Below are positions 35,833 through 48,000 of a stretch of 64,000 nucleotides of DNA, in pieces (the first letter of the stretch is position 1; every line of letters starts with the position of its first letter). The stretch spans positions 8,153,001 to 8,217,000 of the forward strand of contig NC_073356.2 in the NCBI RefSeq assembly GCF_027580225.2. Reading direction: 5' to 3'. Both the position numbers and the translations under genes were made by a program. The notes beneath the pieces were generated by a model. It was not told where the DNA came from, made no database searches, and was given only the letters and a program-made list of their open reading frames with translations. The DNA comes from Misgurnus anguillicaudatus (taxonomy: Eukaryota; Chordata; Actinopteri; Cypriniformes; Cobitidae).

Positions 35833-36232
35833 AAGACGCGCTCAAGTTTATTTAAAATATAATAGACGCGCGGCCGGCAAGGGCACTCAAAAGACGCGCT
35901 CAAGTTTATTTAAAATATAGACGCGCGGCCGGCAAGCGCACTCAAAAGACGCGCTCAAGTTTATTTAAAATATAGACGCGCGGCCGGCAAGCGCACTCAA
36001 AAGACGCGCTCAAGTTTATTTAAAATATAATAGACGCGTGGCCGGGGAGCGCACTCAAAAGACGCGCTCAAGTTTATTTAAAATATAGACGCGTGGCCGG
36101 GGAGCGCACTCAAAAGACGCGCTCAAGTTTATTTAAAATATAATAGACGCGCGGTCGGCAAGCGCACTCAAAAGACGCGCTCAAGTTTATTTTAAATATA
36201 GACGCGCGGCCGGCAAGCGCACTCAATATAGA
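35833..36232. repeat. CpG-rich minisatellite, 7 copies of about 54-59 bp
   Basis: Seven copies of AAGACGCGCTCAAGTTTATT, TAAAATATA, an optional AATAG-type insertion, GACGCGCGGCCGGCAAGCGC and ACTCAA. Units come in two lengths because of a 3-bp ATA/ATAATA difference. Two neighbouring units carry GACGCGTGGCCGGGGAGC instead. Confidence 0.9.
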
Positions 36233-37061
36233 CGCGTCTGAAACAAAACTCGTGTTCAAGTAAGCGCTTTGAAAACCAGAAGACAGCGGCACGTCCTGCG
36301 TTTCCCATGCAATTTAGATGTCAATGCACCCTAATGCAAGAATTCTTCCAATAAGTGGTCGGGACTTGGGACACAATCAACTTGATCATAAAGCGGCGGG
36401 GACATCTCTCACCCGCAAATACGCGTCATCCCGGTGGCATGACAACACCGGCCCTCGTGGCCAAAAAAACAGACCGGCCCACCGGGAATCCTCCCGGTTC
36501 TCCCTATGGCCAATCCGGGCCTGCTTCGGACGACCCATAATTGGCGTCACCTGCTGCGCCTGTCAGCAGGACATAGCGGAAACGTTTCTGACTTATTAAA
36601 ATAAATATGTAATCAGAAAAATATTAATTTAGTTTAGAAAATATGACACGTTGATGTAGATTAAACTGTTCAACAGTATATTAAATTAAATTAATCAACC
36701 TTAGAAATATATGCATCATAAAAATAATAATATTAACACAAAATATAACTTATAATACTAAAACAGTGAGAAACTTTTATTGATAAATACACACTTTTAT
36801 TTAATGAAGGTTTTAATTGTTTATTTTACAATATCCAGCCGCCGTTGCAGGCACGCAATGAATCTTGGGATAGCCTCAGCTGTGATGGATCCATTTGTTC
36901 TATCCTTAACAGCGCGGAGAAATGAGGACGCATTTTGAGGCTTCATTCTAAGCATACTTCGAATTGGGACGGCCTTACCAGCCTGAAGTCGCGCTGCTGT
37001 GACGCAATCGGTCTTAAAATACGTCCTTAGAAGGTCGCAGCCCCTGAATTGGGACACAGCT

Positions 37062-38277
37062 GCTGTGTCCTAATTCAGGGGCTGCGACCTTCTAAGGACG
37101 TGTTTTAAGACCGATTGCGTCACAGCAGCGCGACTTTAGGCTGGTAAAGCCGAAAGTATACTAGGGACGTCCGCGTATGCGCGCCGTCCGCATGACGTCA
37201 TTTTCGTCATCAAGAGGGTCCGCGCCGGCCGCGCGGACCGTCCACGTGCAGCCCAAAATGTACAGTCCGCGTACAACAGCGCATGCGCGTGAAAATATTT
37301 AGACAGGACACTCCACTATAAACAATTATACAAAGGAAATAGACAGCATTTGCACACACACAATCGTTTTTCTTCTTTAACTTTTACTTCTTCCTAGAAC
37401 AGAAAGCCCTGGAGCATGTTTATTTGATTCCTGTTCTTTGTTGTCTTGTTGTTTGTTCTAAACTGTGTTTGCAATGGTGGATCAGTTACTTTTCTTCACC
37501 TATCCTAATGTTTTAATGTACAGTAAATGTTGCCAAATCCGTGCTGCCCTGACAGCCTGTTAGACTAAGAAATCATTTGTTTTGCGCCGTATAGTGTCGA
37601 ATGCGACCATCCGCATGTAGCCGCGGGGACTATACTCGGAAAGCTGCGCGGACGCGTGCGCGCGCGAGCCGGACGCGGAAAAAAGTATACCCGGGCCTTT
37701 AGGCCGTCCCAATTCGAAGGATGCTTAGAATGAAGCCTCAAAATGCGTCCTCATTTCTCCGCGCTGTTAAGGATAGAACGAATGGATCCTTAACAGCCGA
37801 GGATATCCCAAGATTCATTGCGCGCCTGCAACAGCGGCTGGATATTCTAAAATAAACAATTAAAACCTTCATTAAATAAAAGTGTGTATTTATCAAAAAA
37901 AAGTTGTTGTCACTGTTTTAGTATTATAAGTTATGTTTTGTGTTAATATTATTATTTTTATGACGCATATATTTCTAAGGTTGATTAATTTAATTTAATA
38001 TACTGTTGAATAGTTTAATCTACATCAACGTGTCATATTTTCTAAACTAAATTAATATTTTTTCTGATTTCATATTTATTTTAATAAGTCAGAAACGTTT
38101 CCGCTATGTCCTGCTGACAGACGCAGCAGGTGACGCCAATTATGGGTCGTCCGAAGGTTAGACCGTCTCATTTCAGTTCTCTTCGCGGATTTCTGAGGCT
38201 GCCACCTTGAAAGACCGAGTGCTCATATTTAAGGTCGCATGCTTAGAAGGTCGCAGCCCCTCAATTGGGACACAGCT
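37062..38277. mobile_element. Element A, copy 2, head-to-head with copy 1
   Basis: Starts GCTGTGTCCTAATTCAGGGG and ends CCTCAATTGGGACACAGCTA. It is the reverse orientation of copy 1, so the two copies meet at about 37061 and form a long palindrome. It contains ATGCGTCCTCATTTCTCCGC and TAGACCGTCTCATTTCAGTT, also present in the hAT-type element of utp18 intron 2. A GC-rich element is inserted at 37148-37698. Confidence 0.85.
37148..37698. mobile_element. GC-rich insertion in element A copy 2
   Basis: The undisturbed copy 1 reads (reverse) CTGGTAAGGCCGTCCC. Here CTGGTAA is followed by AGCCGAAAGTATACTAGGGA and the site resumes after AGTATACCCGGGCCT with TTAGGCCGTCCC. The ends are inverted (AAGTATACT / AGTATAC). 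Flanks TAA and TTA suggest a 3-bp target as in PIF/Harbinger, with one change. Interior is very CpG-rich at both ends. Confidence 0.7.
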
Positions 38278-38783
38278 AAAGTGTCCATCAAATAAATACT
38301 TTTATTATCGGTAGTAGGTCATTCGTGTACTTTTCGCCTGTTTTTGGAATACTATGAATTCAGACATACTACTTGCCTCGCTTAATACTATATAGGCGGT
38401 TTTGGACGCAGCCCCAATCTTCTTATTGACCCAGTTAAGTAAATGAAAACTGTTTCTCCTGCTGTTTTATTTTTTTAGTAACACTTTTACAGCACTTTAC
38501 TGTCCCTGTTACAACTTTTTTGAGACGTGTAAATTTAAATTTACCTTATTTTTTTCTTAAAATGGCGCATTCCCGTTTATAACAGCAAGGTGTAAAATCC
38601 CTGCTGCTGTTACCCATCACATTAATACACCCCTATATCATGACAGTCAGTGTCATTTGACTGCACTGTAAATATATTTGCTCTAGTATGCAGCTGTTTG
38701 CCAGTAACTAACTGTAGATTTATTTTTATCTAATTTATTGGCAAGAGTTTGTTTAAAGTTAAACGAACATTAAACATTAACAC

Positions 38784-38940
38784 GTCTTTATCTTAAACTA
38801 AAATAACAGTCTCATGCAAAGCATTCTGGGAACCAGAAATCCTCATCAACCGTTTTTAGTTTTTTCAGATTTTTGGTTCCCGGAATGCTTTGCATAATAC
38901 TGTACTTTTATAGTTTTTTTCCTGTAAAGATACCATTACT
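38784..38940. repeat. Hairpin MITE with TCATGCAAAGCAT arms, second copy
   Basis: Arms CAGTCTCATGCAAAGCATTC and GGAATGCTTTGCATAATACTG pair, with GGGAACC/GGTTCCC next to the loop. Copy of 5409-5591. Confidence 0.7.
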
Positions 38941-39906
38941 CTGTTGTTTATCTATTACACTACTACATCTGTAAGTAAATCGTTTCCGATGCAGAAATAT
39001 TACTAATCCTACTACTAAAGCGTAGAAGTTATGCACTAGTTCTACTTTAACAGTACTTCAGTGCACTTTAGAAAAGTATAGACTACTAAATACCAATAAT
39101 TCTTAAATTGATTTTTTGTGTTTAGTACACACTAAGTTTTATCTTAAGAAGGACTAATTTTGTGTATATTAAGTACAAAATTTGCACATGAAAATAGTAC
39201 ATTTACTAAGCATATACTTACCATTAAAAAAAGGGTATTTTAGTGCACTTTTTTCACATACACTGTAAAAAATATGCAACATGAAGTTAAAACAACTTGG
39301 TTTTGCAACTGGTAAGTTTGCATAACTTATAAAATCAAGTTGAAATTGCTAAACTCAATTGAAGTTAAAGTAACATAAAAATATAAGTGCATTTGACAAA
39401 CATTTTCAAAAAATGAACTTTTTTTCCTAATTAAACTTCACACTGCTATTATTTTGATCATGTCACTTTCAATAAACAAATCTATAACTCAGAACAAGTA
39501 GTGTGGATATCATTACAAATGGGTCTGTTGTTTACCCATTACATCTGTTAGTAAATAATATCCGATGCAAAAATATTACTACTACTAATAACCGTGGTTT
39601 ATCAGGTTACTGATGTTGCTGCTATTTCTTTTAAACACAACTGCTAAATTACAGTGTAAAAGTTATGCACTAATTTTACATTAGTAGTACTTCGGTGCAC
39701 TTGAGAAAAGTATAGAGTACTAAATAACACTAAAAATCTATTTAAGAATTACTGGTAAGTACACTTAGATGTTCTTAAGTTTTATCTTAAAAAGTACTAA
39801 AGACTTTTTTAAATTTTGTGTATGTGAAGTACAAAATTAGCACATGAAAATAGTACATTTACTAAGCATACTCAAAAAAAGTGTATTTTACTGCACTTTT
39901 TTTCAC
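38941..39906. repeat. Diverged direct duplication, two blocks of about 350 bp
   Basis: Blocks around 38941-39253 and 39522-39906 share the same order of motifs: CTGTTGTTTA, ATTACAT, TCCGATGCA..AATATTACTA, AAAAGTATAGA, TTTTATCTTAA, CACATGAAAATAGTACATTT and GTGCACTTTTTTCAC. The sequence between them does not belong to the repeat. Confidence 0.65.
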
Positions 39907-40343
39907 CTAGGGAGGTCAGAGTTCAAATTTTATACAAAATAATGTGCTTTAAAGCAATGTCATATGATATGACCCCAAAATTATGAAATTAAACGTTGTC
40001 TCAAAAACATGAACACATGACTTACTATGCAGTGCATCTGTAAAGCTCAATGTTAGAAAATTGTGTTAGCAGCATAATACCTCATGGATTTGAACCCGGG
40101 GAACACACATACTGATAAAAATGTATAACTTGTAATGCACTGTAAATCGCTTAATAAAAGCATCTGCCAAATGCATAAATGTAATATTTGTACCCATCAA
40201 CATGCAACAAGCTAACATGCATCAACTACATTCATTTTTGAAAGTGTGTTTGTACTTATAAGAAATGTGCACAGGGATTTGGGTTTTTAAAGCAGACGGA
40301 TTAGAGAAACACAGAGCGAATAAAAACAACCAACCCCACTGTC

Positions 40344-42084
40344 TTTATTTAGTTAGACATTTTACAGTAGTCACTCTTATAGTAGCTGCCTTGAGTTTTT
40401 CTTTATCTCATTGTTTTATCTATCTTTAATCACTTAGATCAATGCAATGGAAGAAGAATGGAAAAAAACAGAAAAAAGAAAACATTTTGGCAAGATATAG
40501 TCATATGGATCCAACCCAATGCATTCAGCAGGGTGATACTGGCTGATATTCAGTTCAGTCATGGCAATTCTGTATCGTGGGCTTTTTGAACCTGCACAAA
40601 ACACATTAAGATGATATAGGAAGCATATTTAACACCTATTAAAACCGAAGACATCATTCGAAAGCCTCATTTAAAAACTACAAATGTATGCTCGTAACTC
40701 AGCGTTTGATATGTAACCGTCGTTTCAGATGCACTGAACATGATAGAAATCAGCTAAAAAATAAAATAAAATAAACATTACGACGAGGATACTTTGTATC
40801 AATACGATGTCAACAACATTTCTGATTTTGCTGTCGCAACTACAGTGTCGTCTTTTGTACATTGTCGAGTTCACTTTTAAGGGATGCCGTTCGTCAAGTT
40901 ACAACATTAAAAAATGGAATTCATTCGTTTGTTCGTGTACTGCCATCAAACACGTTCGACTGCGATGTATTGGACCCAATACTGAATATAAGTGTGCAAG
41001 GAATACAGTCAGTGCAAGGTGTCGACATGCAATGCATTCTGGAAGCTGCAGAGTTTACCGAAAGACTGAAAAAACAAGCTGGGTGCCACACCAAATCATC
41101 CGAATTTAAAATCTGAACACTTAGATGGCAATGTCACCAAATAATAATAATAATAATAATAATGCACATCAGTGTTTCTCCATAGTAGATTTAAACACAA
41201 ACACATGGGTGGTTGTGTAGCCCAGGACTTTGGGAATGATAAAGCCGAGCTTTGATGAAGATTCGTCTCGGTTTAGTCTTCCCGAGTGGACGGCTGTGAT
41301 AATACTGAACAGAGTCTGGCACACGGGTTAAACTAGCAGTATACAGGCATTTGTACATTTGTCTTGTGAAGCGGCAAAGCTTTAGTTTCCTGCGTGATGG
41401 ATGATTTTCCCAATGGTGTTTGAAGCAGCGAGCAGCTCACACAGCATGATGGCAAATCAAAGGAAAAGCTTTGACGGTACAATACACGATGAGAAAGCCA
41501 ACGAACCATTAGCCATCGTTGTACCCGGACCCCAGATATTAAGAGATGGGGTTCGGTAAGCACACCCGAACACTAAAGGTGAAACCAGAAAGAGAGAGAG
41601 AATAGAAATACAAAGCAGAAACTCAAGAAAGTGGATACTGTAGGAATGGCACATGGATACTGTGAGGTCTCTCCAAAAGATCGTCCTGACCTCGAGGGAA
41701 AAATGAGACGGACACAGAAAGAAGCCATCGATGACCTAACGGTACAGAGTTACTTTAACACTGTTTACATCTTACACCTCCCGAAACCCATCCGGAGCAA
41801 TAAAGGGCGAAACCTGCCCCTAATGGGACCGCTCCCGTACAGTGGGAAAAATTCCCCGGGGATGTGGTCGGTGATCCGTGCAGGAAACGGAGCGGCGCTG
41901 GGGGCGGGGCTGCAGGATGAGGGTGTGGCAACTGCGTACACAGGTGGATAATTTACAACTACAAATTTATACACACACGCATTACTGGTACAGAATATCT
42001 ACATGGATTTATCCGGAAAGACAGCGGCAGTGTCCGTGATCTGCACGCTCCTCGTGTCTCTCTCGTGTTTGCTGTAGTGTGATT
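40344..42084 (-). terminator. fbxl19: fbxl19 3' UTR with polyadenylation signal
   Basis: After the TAA stop there is no further coding similarity on this strand. An AATAAA on the - strand at 40349-40344 would end a 3' UTR of about 1.7 kb. A short ATA run (41139-41162 on the + strand) lies inside. Open frames on the + strand here have no recognisable content. Confidence 0.5.
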
Positions 42085-45000
42085 TTAGCTGTTCTTCAGC
42101 ACGAGTCTGTCTTCGGGAGAGGGGAAGCAGTGCAGTTGGCAGACGTCCGGGGCGAGCATGCCGCACGAGCGCAGGTCAACGCTCTGCAGCGAGACGCAGC
42201 GACGCAGCAGGGACAGACACTGATCCGTCACCTTCACACAACCTGAAACACACACACAATTTAAATCAACTACATATAAACATCAAACTTTGATGCTCCT
42301 GATCTAGTTTGAATTTCACAGACAGGGTTACGCTTTTTTCACTGGGAAAATCTATATTTTTCCTTACAAGAGGTCATGGTATTGCTTTTTGACATATTTT
42401 CATACTCATTACATGACTGATTGTCTTTAGAAAGACTTTTCAATAAGGTATGGTGAACTGATGGTCAATCCATAATAGTTTTTTGGCCGTGTACCTGCCA
42501 GGTTGACGTGGGTTAGGCTCTCTCTGAGAGGTGACATCGGAGACGTCAGCGTGAAGATGGTCTGGTCTGTGATGTGGCAGCACTGACTCAGGTCAAGTTT
42601 GGTCAGGTGAGGCAGGTAGCGCACTAACAGCCGGGACACAGCGTCCGTCACTTCCAAGCCAGCCAGTCGGAGCTCGGTCACATTCTGGAAACGTCCACCT
42701 CGGTTTTCCCCATTAGCTGTAAGGAAGGGTTACAGTCAGTACAGTAAACTAAAAGACACGAACAGCACAGTCCAGGGCTGAAGGCTCAACATCTAAAATG
42801 TCTTAAAAGGTATGGCAGTATACTGTGAAATAAAAGTTCATAAAAGAGGCCCAAGGAACCTTCAAGATTTAAAGACCATTTGTGCTGAAGAATGGGCCAG
42901 AATCACTCCTGAGCAATGCAGACAACTGGTCTCTCCATACAAGAGGTGTCTAGAAGCTGTAATCACCAACAAAGGCTTTTCTACAAAGTATTAAATAAAG
43001 TGTGTTCAATACTTATTCCCTGTGTCACTTCACTTTACTTATTATGACTCAACTTGTATACTTAAATGTTCTGTTTTTTTGTTGTTGTATGAATTCAATA
43101 TTTGGCTTGATGGCTACATCTGATGGAAATTTTGTGTCAATAGCCCACTTAAGAAATCCCCTTACTGATAAAATGCTGATGTGTAAAATACTTATTTTCC
43201 CCACTGTACATCATGAAATATATAATTACTGTGAAATAAAACGACAGATTTTTGGTCATACCGCCCACCCTGATGCATACATAAAACATCAAAAAAGATA
43301 AAAACGGAAACAGAAAGGCCTACTCTGTCATACAAGCGCAACAAAACCATTGGAGAACAAAAACACAACACTTGTGCTTCTCTTTAAGAAAGCCTCCAAC
43401 AGAAACACTCAAGGAATCAAGACCTGATCAACACCAATGGCTTAAAACTTCAGCAGCATACATGCATACTCCAGCAGTGTATAGTGTTTCAATCACTGTG
43501 TTTACATCCTTACAGATAAGCATACACAGAGTGAGAAAAACTCAATACACAACAACTGAATTATAAGAGTGAAGCAGTTAAAGGGCAAACTACAAATCAG
43601 TGGTCTCCAACATTAGATTGCCCGGACAGAATCTGCGAGTGCCCGCCAAAACACATTAAAAGCCTCAATTTTAATATTTATTCATGACATTTTTTAATTA
43701 AAGGGCACCTATTATGCAAAATCCACTTTTGGACATAATATGTTTGTACTAAAACCACCCTACTAGGGGTGACCCCGAATAGTCGAAGATTCGATGCATC
43801 AATAGGAGCTGGATTTGACTACCAATCTCACAGTCGAATCGTCGCAGATGTGTTATGAAATGAGGATCATTCAATTTTGGCCCTATATGAGTGCACATTA
43901 TCTGAGCTTTCTACCAATATATTAATATACGGCATATTATGCTAATGCTATGCAAATAATATATGAAGTAGCAGCTATATAAATATTTTTAAAATGAGTT
44001 AATAAATCCAACAACCCCTGTGACCGGGCTACACGTCCATAAGAGATTTCTATGTTAATAAACCATTGGCTCTTTGTTTCTACATTTAAAAGACAAAGCT
44101 GACAATTCTGGCTATACTTTCGTTCTTTTAATAATTAATTTTATTTATAAATCACTCTGGGTTATCTGGTTTAACTATTTGGCTTGTGTTTTGTTTCCGT
44201 GCACTTTAGGCATTTTTCACATTTGTTCTGCACCTTGTTACTTCTGACTTTATTTTATTAAATGTTTTCTTTATTCTAAACATAAATTCTGATTTAATTT
44301 AAGTCTGTACATTTTGGATTGCTTTTCGTTGCATCGATGTTGCGCTATTGTGCTGGCCATGATGCTGGCGCATGCAATTTAGCCGAACGCGCTAGGTGCT
44401 CTGGGTCTCATATGTAGGAGTGCATTAAACTAAACATAAAAACACAGATGTTTTTTGACGGGTATACATTTTAAAATGTATTTAAAACAGGGTGATTATC
44501 TTGTCAAAAGTTAAACTATAAAACAGGTAAGCCGTTTCTTTAAATTTCGTTGATGACACGGAAATATCCGCACCTAAGGTATATTTATGCCTGACACAAC
44601 TGTTTTTCTTGTGATTTAATATTATGGTCGTTGTTCACTTTTAAATGATAGATAAGTGATTCCTGAAATAAATAATATAAGAATCATCAGTTGTTTCTGT
44701 CCTTAAAGTGAATAGAGATGATCAAAGTTAAAGTAAGCAAACAGTATTTCTGTAGTGTCTATAAAATCTTTAATTTCAGTGTTTTTGAGAATTGGAATTG
44801 AACTTCGACGTTTAATGATGACGTACAGCGAGGACGCAAGATCGCTGAATAACGCATATTGAGAAACAACCCATGTTCGGCATCCGGAAGTTCTTTCGCA
44901 GCGTTGCGCACAGTGCGTAAAAGTTATCGATCACTTAGCGAACCGTCATTATCGTTTTATCGAAAACATTTATAAAAATGTATAAAATTATCACCCAGCA

Positions 45001-48000
45001 CTACTTTAAACAATGATAAAACAAGTCAAATAAAATCAACAAGTAAAACAAAAACGTTTTGAGTAGACTATATCATAAAAGTAGCCTTCCAGATTGTTTG
45101 ATCAATTGTGATAGCCTCACAAAACGATGGGAGACCCTTGCCAATCAAACAGCACTCTACTCAAGCACATCAACTACAGAGTCAGAGGATACATAAAGTA
45201 TACAAGCAATGGACAACATGATCAAATTCACCTCTATATGACACTAAACTCTCCTCACTTGACTGTGTGCTATACTAAGGAACTGGGAAGTGCTAGAAAT
45301 CCATGTCTACAGCAAACAAATGCATGCACCTGTTCTTGAACGCAAACCGTGATCTTATGAGATGCTCCGGCAAAATATCCGAATCTCTGCTGCATCGTCC
45401 CAGTGTTTTTGAATATCCTGCAAAACATCAAGCAGAGGCTTGTAGACATCGATGATGAAGTGCCAAAACCAAAGCTTGTTGTCCCTTCCAAACATAACCA
45501 CAGATATCATGAGGGTCTTTTGCAAACTCCCTAACTAAGAGTTGTTTAAGAAGTCAAATGTGGTAAACTTGCCTGCAAAAGGACACAAGCACAATGCACA
45601 GTATTGCATTTGGATTGGTAAAGTCGGTCCAACACCCAATCCATGGTTTGTCACGATACCGATCTCATGTATCCCAAATAGGATCATTTTTAACCCAGGA
45701 TGTGTTTTGTCCAATATTTACCCAACATGGGAAAAAAGTGAAGTGTTTCATGTAGCAGTTTCAATGATGCGCAAAGCAGTTAAACAAAAAAGTGCTTTTT
45801 TAAAATCACCAGAGAGTGATCGTTTCTGCCTGATGCTTATAAATATCAGTGGTGTCGTCTTGTGTACCTGTACACGATATACTAGCTGGGTTAAATCCAA
45901 AGAGCATGCCCAGACCTTCGGGAAGGGGGATGCGCGTAAACAGAAGCTCCAGATAAAGACAAAATTATTGTTTTCACTCTCGCAACTCCCTCAAAACACC
46001 CACTGATTGAGACGCAAAAAGTCTTTAAAAACAGCGTTTGTGCAACTGCATGTGTAAGGGTTTGACCATCCGCTCTGTTGGCAGCTTTTTCCAGTCACAA
46101 ATATGTGAGTGACCGTATGGCGCAAGTGGTCCATGCCTCCCTCACTCATTCTAAAAATCACCAGTGGCGGAATGATGCGTAAACGATGCGAAATGGTGAA
46201 GCGGTTACTGTGACGATGATGGTGGAATATCTCACAGATTTGAGAACCAGAAATAACTTGATTTGAGCTTTGAGAAACAATGCTCAGGTAGGCTGTGGCA
46301 TTTAAACGATGCCCAATTGGCACTAAGGTGTCTAAAGTGTGCCAAGAAAACATCCCCCACACCATTACACCACCACACCAGCCTGCACAGTGGTAACAAG
46401 ACATGATGGACCCATGTTCTCATTCTGTTTATGCCAAATTCTGACTCTACCATCTGAATGTCTCAACAGAAACTGAGACTCATTAGACCAGGCAACATTT
46501 TTACAGTCTTCAACTGTCTAATTTTGGTGAGCTCGTGCAAACGGTAGCCTCTTTTTCCTATTTGTAGTGGAGATGAGTGGTACCCGGTGGGGTCTTCTGC
46601 TGTTGTAGCCCATCCGCCTCAAGGTTGTGCGTGTTGTGGCTTCACAAATGCTTTGCTGCATACCTCGGTTGTAACGAGTGGTTATTTCAGTCAAAGTTCC
46701 TCTTCTATCAGCTTGAATCAGTCGGCTCATTCTCCTCTGACCTCTAGCATCAACAAGGCATTTTTGCCGACAGGACTGCCACATATTGGATGTTTTTCGC
46801 TTTTCACACCATTCTTTGTAAACCCTAGAAATGGTTGTGCGTGAAAATCTCAGTAACTGAGCAAATTGTGAAATACTCAGACCGGCCGTCTGACACCAAC
46901 AACCATGCCACGCGCAAAATTGCTCAAATCACCTTTCTTTCCCATTCTGACATTCAGTTTAGAGTTCAGGGGATTGTCTTGACCAGGACCACACCCCTAA
47001 ATGCATTGAAGCAACTGCCCTGTGATTGGCTGATTAGATAATTACATTAATGAGAAATTGAACAGGTGTTCCTTATAATCCTTTAGGTGAGTGTACATTT
47101 GAAAGGAGTTGTTTTTTGTGAGTGATTATGTAAGTTTCTAATTCTAGTTATATATTTTGAGTAAATATTATCACATGTGTAAATCAAGCCACTTTCACTT
47201 TTCTCCCACGTAAATAAAGAGACTGTAAGAAAGTGCAAAGAGTGAATTCGAGCAGAGACCTGATCGCGTGTCATTAGAAGGCGGAGCCAGCAGTTCTTTT
47301 AGGTGAGAGTCTTTAAGATCCTCCACGCGACTGAGATCCAGGAGACGCAGACACGGGCACACGGACTGGCACAATGCCGAAACCGATGACCACGAGCAGC
47401 CCGATACATTCAGCTCTAGCAGACCTGAACAAAGGTGGACAGCTCTATTCATGAACATGTAATCCTTTCAGATGTCATCAAAAATCACAAAAAAGCAGAG
47501 TATAACCATACAGCTTGACCTGTAATGATGGCAGGTGGGCATGACGTACCCTGTAAACGGTTTATCAGCCACATTAGCTGCTTCTTGGAGATGTTGGTGT
47601 AGCCCAGGTTGAGAGAGACGGGCTGTCTGCGGATAATACCGCTCAGCATTATGGGAGTAATGGAGCGCTGACGATTCAAATCAATCTGTGTCCACAACTT
47701 CTTATCACAACACCTGAAAACAAACACACACTTTAAAGATGGCTAAATAAATACAACATGAGGGCAGGAATTGTTGTTCTGATTTAACCTATATATCTCA
47801 CTATTTAACATTTTGTTAAATGAATAGTTCACCCAAAAATTCAAATTAACCCATGATTTACCCTCTTTTTCACACAATTAGGGTTGTATTAGAAAATGTC
47901 CTGGCTGTTTCAAGCTTTATAATAGTAGTAAATGGTGCTTCTGATTTTAAAGATGGTTTTAAATATTGAGATTTTTCTTACAAAATCGCATCGATTGCAC

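Larger units (their letters stand above)
33027..36523. mobile_element. hAT-type element nested in element A
   Basis: Starts CAGGGCCGGAGTG and ends CAATCCGGGCCTG, imperfect inverted ends. It is flanked by the perfect 8-mer CTTCGGAC (33019-33026; 36524-36531). Copy 2 of element A has that 8-mer only once in an uninterrupted context, proving the insertion. The interior carries a further repeat and a minisatellite but no transposase. Confidence 0.9.
32897..37060. mobile_element. Element A, copy 1 (TAGCTGTGTCCCAATTCAGG ends), interrupted
   Basis: Starts TAGCTGTGTCCCAATTCAGG and ends CCTGAATTGGGACACAGC. The left 130 bp and the right 530 bp together match the single uninterrupted sequence of copy 2 in reverse orientation. 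The gap is filled by a hAT-type element at 33027-36523. No transposase visible, so non-autonomous. Confidence 0.85.

Noticed and set aside
40807..41116. Overlapping 84- and 100-codon frames on the + strand
   Set aside because: They fall in the inferred fbxl19 3' UTR on the opposite strand; no recognisable similarity or regulatory context.
45991..46404. 137-codon - strand frame as a possible intact gene
   Set aside because: Its first third is Tc1 transposase sequence and the rest is unrelated, so it is a chance fusion over a truncated transposon.
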